From positions 9,786 through 73,785 of the forward strand of contig CABTWG010000002.1 of assembly GCA_902488455.1 (NCBI GenBank): a DNA stretch of 64,000 bases, written 5' to 3'. The notes beneath the pieces are model-generated. The model ran no database searches. It had not been told where the DNA came from and saw nothing but the letters and a program-made list of their open reading frames with translations. Shown one piece after another: positions 53,816-61,888 of the stretch. Position 1 is the stretch's first letter, and the number at the start of each line of letters is the position of its first letter. Source of the DNA: an uncultured Peptoniphilus sp. (GTDB taxonomy: Bacteria > Bacillota > Clostridia > Tissierellales > Peptoniphilaceae). The position numbers were made by a program, and so were the translations under genes.

Positions 53816-53823
53816 AAATTATG

Positions 53824-53850
53824 AGCAAGGATAGAACCTTGCTTTTTTTT
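53824..53850 (+). terminator. Terminator of tex
   Basis: AGCAAGG-ATAGAA-CCTTGCT followed by seven T residues. The right arm doubles as part of the -35 region of the next promoter. Confidence 0.9.
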
Positions 53851-53867
53851 GTCCCATGCATTATAAT
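53839..53867 (+). promoter_or_regulatory. Promoter of tRNA-Ser and SRP RNA
   Basis: TTGCTT, 17-base spacer, TATAAT, about 17 bases before the tRNA. It overlaps the tex terminator. Confidence 0.65.
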
Positions 53868-53883
53868 ATAATTCTGTAAGCAT

Positions 53884-53972
53884 GCAGGGATGACCGAGTG
53901 GCTGAAGGTGCACGCCTGGAAAGCGTGTATACAGTAATTGTATCGAGGGTTCAAATCCCTCTCCCTGCGCCA
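53884..53972 (+). tRNA. tRNA-Ser, anticodon GGA
   Basis: Class II tRNA of 89 nt. Acceptor arms GCAGGGA and TCCCTGC pair fully; discriminator G; the CCA end is encoded. Anticodon loop CTGGAAA gives GGA (reads UCC and UCU). The long variable arm (GTATACAGTAATTGTATC) and T-loop GGTTCAAATCC confirm serine. Confidence 0.97.
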
Positions 53973-53973
53973 T

Positions 53974-54241
53974 GCCATGCTAGATGGGAAATTAGCGATG
54001 TCCTGTAACCTGCGATTCGCTACAGCAGGATTGAATTCCTCTTGGAGGACCGTCTAATCTGTAGACTGCCCCATGAAAGCGGTGTTGAAACTTGGGTCTT
54101 ACGCAACAGGAGCTTATGAACCGTGTCAGGTCTTGACGGAAGCAGCACTAAGTAAGATGTTCTGTGTGCCGTGAGGGTGCCTGGGTGGAGCTGGCTCCAT
54201 GGGTACCGTATGGGTTAGCTTTTCAATAAGAGGTGCATGGC
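53974..54241 (+). ncRNA. ffs: Signal recognition particle RNA, long (scRNA) type
   Basis: About 268 nt, the long form with an Alu domain as in Bacillus. Ends pair as GCCATGC with GCATGGC. The conserved apical domain is seen around 54126-54170: GTGTCAGGTC, then GGAAGCAGCACTAAG. It begins 1 base after the tRNA-Ser CCA, so both are probably cut from one precursor. In B. subtilis scr lies by a tRNA-Ser and dnaX; here dnaX is 30 kb away. Confidence 0.92.
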
Positions 54242-54251
54242 TACATATTAT

Positions 54252-54279
54252 AAACCGTACAATGAGTACGGTTTTTTTA
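54252..54279 (+). terminator. Terminator of the tRNA-Ser/SRP RNA transcript
   Basis: AACCGTAC-AATGA-GTACGGTT followed by several T residues. Confidence 0.9.
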
Positions 54280-54297
54280 TTTTTTGGTGGGTGGTTG

Positions 54298-54420
54298 TCA
54301 CCCTGAAAGGCAGTCGAGTTCTGCAAATCAGCCTTCATTCCATTCGGCTTCTTTGGAACTCTTTGCACGAGACTTGCTGCGAAATCAAAGATTTCGGCTA
54401 GGGCTTCGAGGCTCTGCACA
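54298..54420. repeat. Intergenic repeat, inverted relative to the copy at 61707-61846
   Basis: Begins with TCACCCTGA and runs through TCTGCAAATCAGCCTTC, TTTGGAACTCTTTGCACGAGA and ATTTCGGCTAGGGCTTCGA. The reverse complement of nearly all of this is present at 61707-61846, with a few differences. It contains hairpins such as CGAAATC...GATTTCG. Confidence 0.85.
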
Positions 54421-54484
54421 GAATGTATAGATTGAAAAGATAAAATTGAGTGAAATTTAGTTTGAATGATTAACTTAAATTTAA

Positions 54485-54533
54485 ATGCTATCCGGATAGC
54501 ATGAGTTTATTTTAAATGCTTCACGTGAAGCGT
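54485..54533. repeat. Two dispersed palindromes of the 24.9-kb family
   Basis: ATGCTATCCGGATAGCAT (54485-54502, perfect) and ATGCTTCACGTGAAGCGT (54516-54533), 31 bases apart, joined by an AGTTTATTTTAA arm. The GATAATTGTTAT that follows also flanks the first unit of the tandem array. Confidence 0.8.
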
Positions 54534-54612
54534 GATAATTGTTATTGATTTTGTTTTGTATAAGTTCAGTTGGGATCATTTCATTTGCATAAATTGCTCT
54601 TCGGAGGTTAGA

Positions 54613-54703
54613 CCCATTCGACTTCAGAGCCTTTGGCTCTTCCGCTCAGGGTGACTGCAGTTGGAAAGGTCATACGCATAACTCGACTGCCGCTCAGGGT
54701 GAC
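54613..54703. repeat. GTGAC-type intergenic repeat copies
   Basis: 54613-54655 runs from CCCATTCGACTTCAGAGCC to CGCTCAGGGTGAC and matches 63958-64000 closely. A shortened copy (ACTCGACTGCCGCTCAGGGTGAC-like end) lies at 54681-54703. Confidence 0.83.
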
Positions 54704-54770
54704 CGTAGTTGGGAGGTCACTTCTGAAAAATGGAAGCTGGTTATCCGCTACAGACAAACAGAAAAACAAA

Positions 54771-54811
54771 AAAGAAAAAGAACCTTAATTTCAAATTCTA
54801 TCAAGGTTCTT
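54771..54811 (-). terminator. Terminator of the ftsH-FAH transcript
   Basis: Minus-strand stem AAGAACCTT / AAGGTTCTT with a 16-base loop, followed by TTTTCTTT, 18 bases past the stop. Confidence 0.75.
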
Positions 54812-54829
54812 ATCTTTTCAAAACATTTT

Positions 54830-55690
54830 CTATTTTATATAGTTTACTAATCGTCCTATTTTTTCGATTTCTATTTCTACCTTATCGCCACTCTTTAAAT
54901 ACTTTGGTGGGTTAAATCCTGCTCCGACTCCTGATGGGGTGCCTGTTAGGACTATGTCCCCTGGAAATAGTGTCATGCCCTTGGTGAGTTCTACTAGGAT
55001 CTTCTCGATGTCGAAGATAAATCTACTGGTGTTTGAGTCCTGTCTTAGTTCTTCGTTTACCCAGGTCTTTATGTTTAAATTTTCTACTTCCCTTTTGGAC
55101 AGTTCTTTCACTACTGGTCCCATGGATAGAAATCTATCGAGGCTCTTGCCCTTGGTCCATTGTCCATACTTCGTTTGGAGTTCTCTTGCGGTGAAGTCAT
55201 TTGCCACTGTAAATCCCAAGATATTTTCCCACACTTCATATGATTTTAGATTCTTGCACTTATTTTTTATTATTATTGCAAGCTCTCCTTCGTAGTCTGC
55301 ACATTCTGTCGGTGCTTCTTCTACGTTAAGTGAGTCTGTCGTGCCTATAATCTTATCTATATTCTTGGTGAAAAATATCGGTGATTTTGGGATTTCTTTA
55401 CCCAAATCTTTTATTTCTACTGCGTGGTCTTGGTAGTTTTTTCCTACACAGAATATTCCCCTCTTTGGGATTTCTATAGGTGGAAGTATTTTTACTTCTT
55501 CTATAGTTTTTCTTTCTATTCTATAGATGGTTTCTATCTTATTTAGTTTACTTCTCTGTAGTTCATCCAGTTCTATAAATTTAAGTAGACTGTCAAGTCC
55601 GTAGAGTCCTCCTAAATCATAGATATATTCTCCATCTAGTATTCCGAAGCTTTTTTTGCCTTCGTATTCATATGATATATAATCACTCAT
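54830..55690 (-). CDS. Fumarylacetoacetate hydrolase (FAH)-family protein
   Basis: Enzyme of 286 aa. Metal-binding acidic residues appear in CADYEGELAIIIKN and in GFTVANDFTAREL; KGKSLDRFLSMGP and TGTPSGVGAG are further family motifs. The first ~75 residues are a separate N-terminal region. FAH-family members hydrolyse or decarboxylate acylpyruvates and oxaloacetate; the substrate here is not clear. It overlaps ftsH by 8 bases and shares its transcript. Confidence 0.9.
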   Translation of the reverse strand: MSDYISYEYEGKKSFGILDGEYIYDLGGLYGLDSLLKFIELDELQRSKLNKIETIYRIERKTIEEVKILPPIEIPKRGIFCVGKNYQDHAVEIKDLGKEIPKSPIFFTKNIDKIIGTTDSLNVEEAPTECADYEGELAIIIKNKCKNLKSYEVWENILGFTVANDFTARELQTKYGQWTKGKSLDRFLSMGPVVKELSKREVENLNIKTWVNEELRQDSNTSRFIFDIEKILVELTKGMTLFPGDIVLTGTPSGVGAGFNPPKYLKSGDKVEIEIEKIGRLVNYIK

Positions 55691-57518
55691 ATTTTTTTAG
55701 TATCTCCATAAATTCTTCCCCAGTTATGGTTTCTTTGGTCAATAGGTAGTTTGCTATTTCGTGAAGTGCGTTTATGTTTTCTTTTAGTATGTCTATCGCC
55801 TTTATGTGGGCTGCTTCTATGAGTTTCTTGACTGCTAGGTCGATGTCGTAGGCTGTCTTGTCACTTACTGTCATATTTGCATCTCCGCCTAGGTATCTGT
55901 TGTTTACTTCTGCCATGGCTACAAATCCAAATTCTTCGCTCATTCCAAATCTTGTGATCATGGATTTTGCGATCTTGGTTGCTTGTTCGATGTCGTTGCT
56001 TGCGCCTGTGGTTGATAGTCCAAAGATGAGTTCTTCTGCTGATCTTCCTCCTGTCAAGGTGACGATCTTGTTGAAGAGTTCATCCTTTGACATCAAGAAT
56101 TTTTCTTCTTCGTCTACTTGCATGGTGTATCCCAATGCTCCTGATGTACGTGGAACTATGGTTATCTTATGCACCGGCGCTGAGTCGCTCTGTCTTGCTG
56201 CTACTAATGCGTGGCCAACTTCGTGGTATGCGATGATTTCTTTTTCCCTTGGAGAGATGACTGCGTTCTTTCTTTCATATCCTGCTAGCACCACTTCCAC
56301 TGACTCTTCTATATCTTTTTGAGTCATTGCAGTTCTTCCCTGTCTTACTGCTCTTAGTGCTGCTTCGTTAATCATGTTTGCAAGATCTGCTCCTGATGCT
56401 CCTGCTGTTGCAAGTGCTATCTGTTTGTAATCGATATTAGCTTCTCTTCTTACCTTCTTGGCGTGAAGTCTTAAGATTTTTTCTCTTCCTACTAAGTCCG
56501 GTAGTTCTACTGGGATTCTTCTGTCGAATCTGCCTGGTCTTAGAAGTGCTGGGTCCAGTGAATCTGGTCTATTTGTTGCTGCTAGGATTACTACTCCAAG
56601 CTTGGAATCGAATCCGTCCATTTCTGATAGAAGTTGGTTCAAGGTTTGTTCTCTTTCGTCATTGCCTGAGAATCCTGCTCCGTCTCTCTTCTTACCGATG
56701 GTGTCGATTTCGTCGATAAACACGATACATGGTGCTTTTTCTTGTGCTTGTTTAAATAGATCTCTTACCTTCGCCGCTCCAAGTCCTACGAACATTTCTA
56801 CGAATTCTGAACCTGATATTGAAAAGAATGGCACGTTTGCCTCTCCTGCAACTGCTTGTGCAAGTAGGGTCTTACCTGTTCCTGGAGGACCTACTAGAAG
56901 TGCTCCTTTTGGAAGTTTCGCTCCTATGTCTGCATACTTCTTTGGTGAGTGCAAAAAGTCTACCAATTCTTTAAGTGCTTCTTTAGCTTCATCTTGTCCT
57001 TCCACGTTGTCGAAGGTGATTCCATCAGTACTTTTTACGTAGATCTTTGCATTGCTCTTTCCAAAGCTCATCGGACCTACTCCGCCGTCTCCAAACTTCT
57101 TAAACAGTGTCCTTGAAAGCAGTTGTCCCATTACTACAAATAGCACCACCATGGAAACCATGTAGATGATATTTCCAAGGATAGGATTTAGTTGTGCTGG
57201 GAATACCCTGTCAGTCTTGGCTCCTGATTCTATAAGTCTGTTGGCTAAGAATGGATCTTCCATTCTGATGGTCTTGTTTATTACGTTTTTGTCGTCTGTC
57301 TTCAAGGTGAAGTTGATCTCTCTGTCCTTGACCTCTACTTCTTTTACCTTTTCATCTTTTAAGTATCTCGCAAATGTTACATAGTCTACGTTATTTATCT
57401 TTTCCTCTTGAGCTCCTGTGTAGTACGGTCTTATGAATAGAGGAACTGCTAGTATAGCTATGACTGCAATTATATAGTAGGCAAGTTTAAACTTGTTTAC
57501 TTTGTTGTCTTTTTTGAT
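55683..57518 (-). CDS. ftsH: ATP-dependent zinc metalloprotease FtsH, with ATC (or ATT) start
   Basis: Membrane-bound AAA+ protease (611 aa). Two membrane helices, about 10-30 and 114-134, flank an external domain; Walker A GPPGTGKT near 210, Walker B IVFIDEIDTIG, SRH region NRPDSLDPALLRPGRFDRR, protease site HEVGH near residue 433. No ATG, GTG or TTG lies upstream of the first helix in this frame. After an in-frame TGA the only candidates are ATT (57519-57521) and ATC (57516-57518). GAGGTGAT stands 7 bases (from its GAGG) before the ATC, exactly where an ATG would be expected, and the next codons encode KKDNKVNKFKLAYYIIAVI. The next TTG (57305) would remove the first helix. Confidence 0.9.
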   Translation of the reverse strand: MKKDNKVNKFKLAYYIIAVIAILAVPLFIRPYYTGAQEEKINNVDYVTFARYLKDEKVKEVEVKDREINFTLKTDDKNVINKTIRMEDPFLANRLIESGAKTDRVFPAQLNPILGNIIYMVSMVVLFVVMGQLLSRTLFKKFGDGGVGPMSFGKSNAKIYVKSTDGITFDNVEGQDEAKEALKELVDFLHSPKKYADIGAKLPKGALLVGPPGTGKTLLAQAVAGEANVPFFSISGSEFVEMFVGLGAAKVRDLFKQAQEKAPCIVFIDEIDTIGKKRDGAGFSGNDEREQTLNQLLSEMDGFDSKLGVVILAATNRPDSLDPALLRPGRFDRRIPVELPDLVGREKILRLHAKKVRREANIDYKQIALATAGASGADLANMINEAALRAVRQGRTAMTQKDIEESVEVVLAGYERKNAVISPREKEIIAYHEVGHALVAARQSDSAPVHKITIVPRTSGALGYTMQVDEEEKFLMSKDELFNKIVTLTGGRSAEELIFGLSTTGASNDIEQATKIAKSMITRFGMSEEFGFVAMAEVNNRYLGGDANMTVSDKTAYDIDLAVKKLIEAAHIKAIDILKENINALHEIANYLLTKETITGEEFMEILKKYE

Positions 57519-57731
57519 AATATCACCTCATTTATTGTTAAATATATTTTACCTTATTTTACCTTTATAATCTATGAAAATTATTTAAAATATATTTCAC
57601 GATACATAATCTATACCCAAATTTATACCAATTGAATAGAGTTGCTCTTAATGATATAATGTTTATTAAATTATTTATTTAATTAACTAAAAGAAGGGGT
57701 GAAACAGGAAGGGTTGTCCCAACCTTGTAAA

Positions 57732-59060
57732 ATGACAGATAACAACAAGAAAAGAGATTCATTTAGAAGCCAGTGGGGATTCATACTGGCGTGCATTGGT
57801 TCTGCTGTAGGAATGGGAAATATTTGGATGTTCCCGATAAGAGTCCACAAGTTCGGCGGATTTACATTTTTGATTCCATATATATTTTTTGTAATTGTAA
57901 TCGGATATTCAGGAATCGTTGAAGAAATGGCGCTGGGCAGAGGTTTAAAAGCTGGACCTAGAGGTGCTTTTTTAAAAGCGACTGAAAGCCGCGGCTCCCA
58001 AGCCGGTAAGTACATCGGTCTTATTCCAGTTATAGGATCATTTGCAATTGCAATTGGTTACACTGTAGTCGTCGGCTGGATAATCAGATTTTTAGTCGGC
58101 TCTTTGACTGAATCCATGATAGCTGCAGAAGACTCAGGTGCATACTTCGGAGCTATTGCAGGTCCATACGGATCAGTAGTTTGGCACGCAGTCGCCATAA
58201 TTTTGTGCATGATTATAATGTCCTATGGAATTGGAGCTGGTATTGAAAAAGTAAACAAATTTATGATGCCTGCATTCTTTCTATTCTTTATAATCCTTGC
58301 AATAAAGGTCGCATTACTACCAGGCTCGAAAGAAGGATATAACTTTTTATTCTCACCAGATTTTTCTGAACTTAAAGATCCACAAATTTGGATTTACGGA
58401 CTTGGACAGGCGTTCTTCTCCCTATCCCTTGCTGGATCAGGTACGGTTGTCTACGGTTCTTACTTAAGCGACGAAGATAATATTTTATACTCAGCTAAAT
58501 GGACAGCAATCTTCGATACAATAGCGGCGATGCTTGCAGCCATGGTTATAATCCCTGCCATCTATGCATTCCAAGTTGAAGCGGCAGGAGGACCCCCACT
58601 TATGTTTATCATCATGCCAACTATTTTCAAATCTATGGTAGGAGGCAGAATATTTGCAGTGATCTTCTTCATAGCAGTGCTCTTCGCAGGGGTGACTTCA
58701 CTTATAAACCTATATGAAACTCCTGTTGAGATGCTTGAAGAAAAATATGGACTTGGTCGTAAAACTGCCACAATCATCATATTGGCACTAGGATTTATAA
58801 TCGGTTTAGCTATTGAAAATGGAGACATACTAGGCGCATGGATGGACGCTGTCTCAATCTATGTAATACCACTAGGTGCGCTACTTGCAGCCATCATCTT
58901 TGCATGGATACTCGATAAGGAATTTGCAACCAAAGAAATATTTAAAGGTTCAGGAAAAGTCGGAGAAAACGAACTTATTTACACCTGGATTAAATATGTC
59001 TACGTAGGCATTTCCCTAGCAGTCTACTTAATTGGAATCTTCTGGGGAGCAATCGGCTAA
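57732..59060 (+). CDS. Sodium:neurotransmitter symporter (NSS) family transporter
   Basis: Na+-coupled amino-acid-type transporter (442 aa from this start), about 11-12 helices. Hallmark GFILACIGSAVGMGNIWMFPIRV in helix 1 and FSLSLAGSGTVVYGSYL in helix 6 region. The start is uncertain: an in-frame GTG at 57699 has AAGG too close, and the ATG at 57732 has none nearby but follows a hairpin AGGGTTG-TCC-CAACCTT that could bring an upstream AAGGGGTGA near. It follows ftsH divergently and has a strong terminator. Confidence 0.88.
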   Translation: MTDNNKKRDSFRSQWGFILACIGSAVGMGNIWMFPIRVHKFGGFTFLIPYIFFVIVIGYSGIVEEMALGRGLKAGPRGAFLKATESRGSQAGKYIGLIPVIGSFAIAIGYTVVVGWIIRFLVGSLTESMIAAEDSGAYFGAIAGPYGSVVWHAVAIILCMIIMSYGIGAGIEKVNKFMMPAFFLFFIILAIKVALLPGSKEGYNFLFSPDFSELKDPQIWIYGLGQAFFSLSLAGSGTVVYGSYLSDEDNILYSAKWTAIFDTIAAMLAAMVIIPAIYAFQVEAAGGPPLMFIIMPTIFKSMVGGRIFAVIFFIAVLFAGVTSLINLYETPVEMLEEKYGLGRKTATIIILALGFIIGLAIENGDILGAWMDAVSIYVIPLGALLAAIIFAWILDKEFATKEIFKGSGKVGENELIYTWIKYVYVGISLAVYLIGIFWGAIG

Positions 59061-59070
59061 TAAATATATA

Positions 59071-59098
59071 AGAATAGGTTCGCCCTATTCTTTTTTTT
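59071..59098 (+). terminator. Terminator of the NSS transporter gene
   Basis: AGAATAGG-TTCGC-CCTATTCT-type hairpin followed by eight T residues. Confidence 0.9.
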
Positions 59099-59162
59099 GC
59101 GAGTAATAATTAATTAAAATTTCTTACTCTTCATTTTCTTTTGGTGAATAGAAGTAACTTTG

Positions 59163-59171
59163 TGTTATAAT
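59163..59171 (+). promoter_or_regulatory. Extended -10 promoter of the zinc-ribbon gene
   Basis: TG-T-TATAAT about 23 bases before the TTG start. No convincing -35. Confidence 0.55.
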
Positions 59172-59193
59172 ATTTTAAAAGGGGTGTGATAAT

Positions 59194-60834
59194 TTGTTTT
59201 GCCCAAACTGCGGAAATAAAGTAGATCCAAACGATAATTACTGTAAAATTTGCGGAAAAAATCTAAAAAATGTAAAAGTAAAAATCGTTTCAGAAAATAA
59301 CAACCAAATAGATACCAATTCGGATTCAAAAGACAAAACAATAGTTTTTAAGCCCATTAAAAATATAGATTCCATCGAGAATACAAGAGAGCTTAAAGAA
59401 ATAATCAAACAGGTTGATGAAACTGTAAAGAGTAATATCGAAAACTATACAAAGGCTTCTGAAAAGACACTGGCTGAAGAGAAGAGATTAAGAGAAGAAA
59501 TTGACAAGAAACTGAAAGCTTCTGAAGAAGAGAAAAAGAAATCAGAAAAAGTCGAAAAAGAATCTAAAGAAAAGAAAGATTCTAAGATTAAAAAAGACTC
59601 TGAGCCTAAAAAGGTTGATGAGCCTAAGAAAAAATCTAAATCTTTTAAAGAAAAGTTTAGGGATTTTATAAATGAAGAGGACGAGTTCTCAATCTTTGAA
59701 AAATCTCCGAACCCACAAGATATAAACATGACTTTGACGGATATGGAGCCGGTAAATATCGAAAACACCATGTCAATTCCAAAGGCAGAGATCGAAGCTA
59801 GACTTAAAGAGGCTGAAAAAACAGAAGAAAAAGAAGAAAAAGATCTAAGTAAGGCAAAAGAGCCGGCAAAAATTGAATCAAAACTTGAAACTAAGGTTGA
59901 ATCTAAGGATGAAAAGAAAAAGTCCAAACCAGAAAATTTAGATAAAAAAGAGATAGAGGATAAAGATAATAAAAAAGATTCAAAAGAATCTACAAAAACC
60001 ACTACCGATGAAAAATCAAAAGATGTAGATCCTAAACATATCTCATCTAAAGATTTCTACGACGAAGTCAATCGTGCCTTAAAAGAAAATCCTGAAGCCT
60101 ATTTAGAAGAAGAAAAGAAATCAATATTCTCATTCTTCAAATCAAAAAAATCTGATAAAAAAGATAAAATAGATTCTAAAGAAAAAGAAAGGAAAGAAGA
60201 AAAATCCAAAGCACCAAAAAAAGAAAATAAACCAAAAGATGAAGCTGTGTCAAACAAGAGCGAAACTCTTGAAAATATAGACGACAAAGCAAAAGGATTT
60301 ATATTCAAACTAGAAAAGAGACTTAATTTCAATGACAAGACCCTTAGAAATGGAGTAATAGGTATAGTATACTTACTAAACGTACTTGCAGTTATGCTTG
60401 CAGTGCGCAAGTTATCTATAGCAATCTTTGTACTTCCACTATTAAGAATCCTACTAACCCTTGCAGAACACTATTACCCACTTGATATCGCAACTAACAA
60501 AGTTTCATTTATCACAGATCAAGATGAAGTGAACCAAAAATCATTCGTCAACTGGGCATTGTGTCAAGTACTTGTATTCATCTTGTATATCATAAATCCA
60601 ATAGGTGGAATGTTTAATTTTACAATTTTAGAATCCATCACACCTGGAATAGTCTCCACAATTATTCTATTCTTAGTAACCACATTTATAGCAACAAGCC
60701 TTTACAAAGATAGAATAGAAGAAGATAAGATTGATTTCATAGGCTGGTACCTTGTGCCATTCATATTATTCGAAATGCTTATGAAGATACTTTTCCTATT
60801 GGTAGACTTTTTAACCAAATCATTCTTAATATAG
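59194..60834 (+). CDS. Zinc-ribbon membrane protein with long charged linker
   Basis: Unknown function, 546 aa. It starts with TTG (GGGGTG about 7 bases upstream). Residues 1-25 form a zinc ribbon, FCPNCG...YCKICGKNL. A Lys/Glu/Asp/Ser-rich, probably disordered or helical region fills about 30-355, with repeats of KKDSE- and KKSD-like runs. The last ~185 residues hold four or five hydrophobic helices (GIVYLLNVLAVMLAV, FVLPLLRILLTLA and others). Such zinc-ribbon/membrane proteins may tether cell-surface or cytoskeletal parts, but I cannot assign a role. Confidence 0.8.
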   Translation: MFCPNCGNKVDPNDNYCKICGKNLKNVKVKIVSENNNQIDTNSDSKDKTIVFKPIKNIDSIENTRELKEIIKQVDETVKSNIENYTKASEKTLAEEKRLREEIDKKLKASEEEKKKSEKVEKESKEKKDSKIKKDSEPKKVDEPKKKSKSFKEKFRDFINEEDEFSIFEKSPNPQDINMTLTDMEPVNIENTMSIPKAEIEARLKEAEKTEEKEEKDLSKAKEPAKIESKLETKVESKDEKKKSKPENLDKKEIEDKDNKKDSKESTKTTTDEKSKDVDPKHISSKDFYDEVNRALKENPEAYLEEEKKSIFSFFKSKKSDKKDKIDSKEKERKEEKSKAPKKENKPKDEAVSNKSETLENIDDKAKGFIFKLEKRLNFNDKTLRNGVIGIVYLLNVLAVMLAVRKLSIAIFVLPLLRILLTLAEHYYPLDIATNKVSFITDQDEVNQKSFVNWALCQVLVFILYIINPIGGMFNFTILESITPGIVSTIILFLVTTFIATSLYKDRIEEDKIDFIGWYLVPFILFEMLMKILFLLVDFLTKSFLI

Positions 60835-60849
60835 TTTTTAATATTTTAA

Positions 60850-60885
60850 CAAAAAAAAGAGGTCACTACGACCTCTTATTTTTTA
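60850..60885. terminator. Bidirectional terminator
   Basis: AAGAGGTC-ACTAC-GACCTCTT (60857-60877) with A-run to the left and T-run to the right. It ends the zinc-ribbon gene rightward and the CoaA-like gene leftward; its arm includes that gene's stop. Confidence 0.88.
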
Positions 60886-61592
60886 TTCTTTATAATGCTT
60901 ATGATCTCATGATCAGAGTCAAAATTTACAACATAGTCAGAAAGATCCTTGGTAGGTTCTATAAATTTCACATCATTTACCTCGTTTATACCTTCCCAAT
61001 ACTTTTTAGACTCCCTCTCTATCTCATCATCGCTCATGCTTTTAAATGGATAAAAGAAATTATCCTTGTCCTCACACTGATCAATATGAAAATGAACCCT
61101 TTTTAAATACCAATTCCACGTATTTTCCTTGTCAGTATCCAAGTAGAAAACAATGTCGTAACAACCTTTAAAATAAACATCATCATTGTTGTCGTAGAAG
61201 ATATTTACACCTTCAACGATATTAATGTCAGCAATCTCGTAAGTTTGAAACTCATCTAAAATATCATAAGTTGTGTGGGAATAGACAGGATGTTTAACAT
61301 CCACTCCATTTTTTATATTTAAAAGAGCATCCCTAAACTTGTCAGAGTCGTAGCTCTTTGGAAAACCTCTAGGATCCTCAACCTTTTTATCCTCCAAATC
61401 CCTATTGCTGTATAGGAAATGGTCTGTGGATAAAATATTAGAATCATATCCATTTTCTTTAAATAGCTCGTTAAGCTCTGCTGCAAAGGTGCTCTTTCCT
61501 ATGGCAACTCTTCCAGTGACGCCGATAATTATCGGTCTTTTGTCTATGTTTTTAACTATACGTAGAATTTCTTCTTGACTCTTAGTGTTCAA
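60876..61592 (-). CDS. CoaA-like P-loop kinase (type I pantothenate kinase family)
   Basis: Kinase of 238 aa. Walker A GVTGRVAIGKST; then STDHFLYSNRDLEDKKVEDPRGFPKSYDSDKF and HPVYSHTTYDIL, all close to type I pantothenate kinase (TTDGFLYPN, GFPESYD, PVYSH). It is shorter than typical CoaA (~310 aa), mainly at the N-terminus, and has DHF where CoaA has DGF. It may be a pantothenate kinase for coenzyme A synthesis (coaD is also in the window) or a related kinase. Start is TTG, with AAGGAG at 6-base spacing. Confidence 0.83.
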   Translation of the reverse strand: MNTKSQEEILRIVKNIDKRPIIIGVTGRVAIGKSTFAAELNELFKENGYDSNILSTDHFLYSNRDLEDKKVEDPRGFPKSYDSDKFRDALLNIKNGVDVKHPVYSHTTYDILDEFQTYEIADINIVEGVNIFYDNNDDVYFKGCYDIVFYLDTDKENTWNWYLKRVHFHIDQCEDKDNFFYPFKSMSDDEIERESKKYWEGINEVNDVKFIEPTKDLSDYVVNFDSDHEIISIIKNKK

Positions 61593-61888
61593 AACAATCT
61601 CCTTTTTTTGTTTTTAATTTAATTTAATTGAATTTAATTTTTTTATATGAGTTATTAATATGTAGTTGATTATCCTCTATTCTTAACCTCACCATGGTTA
61701 TACCCATTCGAAGCCCTAGCCGAAATCTCTGATTTCGCAGCAGGTCTCGTGCAAAGAGTTCCAAAGAAGCCGAGCTTTGCGAAGGCTGATTTGCAGAACT
61801 CGACTGCCTACTCACTGCGTTCGCTCAGGGTGACGATCTTCATCGAGAAACTTTAAAAATCCACAGCCAACTTCTAAAAACTCCCTAC
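61593..61888. other. Intergenic interval with a dispersed repeat
   Basis: Includes the repeat at 61707-61846. An AT-rich stretch at 61593-61690 contains the CoaA-like gene's leader. No gene seen. Confidence 0.6.
61707..61846. repeat. GTGAC-type intergenic repeat, inverted copy of 54298-54420
   Basis: Starts CATTCGAAGCCCTAGCCG, continues through CGTGCAAAGAGTTCC and CTGATTTGCAGAACTCGACTG, and ends CGCTCAGGGTGACG. Near-complete reverse-complement match to the copy after SRP RNA. Confidence 0.87.

Larger units (their letters stand above)
54242..54829. other. Non-coding interval with repeats after SRP RNA
   Basis: No supported gene. It contains the SRP terminator, one GTCACCCTGA-type repeat (54298-54420), two palindromes (54485-54533), another GTGAC-type repeat cluster (54613-54703) and the terminator of the FAH gene. 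Confidence 0.65.

Noticed and set aside
51700..53973. Many open frames on the minus strand of tex
   Set aside because: They are Ser/Leu-rich mirror images of the tex coding sequence, which is complete and has clear domains.
54126..54419. Open frame on the minus strand over SRP RNA and a repeat
   Set aside because: It overlaps a structured RNA and a dispersed repeat and has no ribosome site or recognisable protein.
57683..58015. Minus-strand open frame opposite the NSS transporter
   Set aside because: Shadow of a clear membrane transporter gene; Pro-rich and without a ribosome site.
61624..61815. Short minus-strand open frame in the 61.7-kb repeat
   Set aside because: It is mostly repeat sequence, low complexity, and without a ribosome site.
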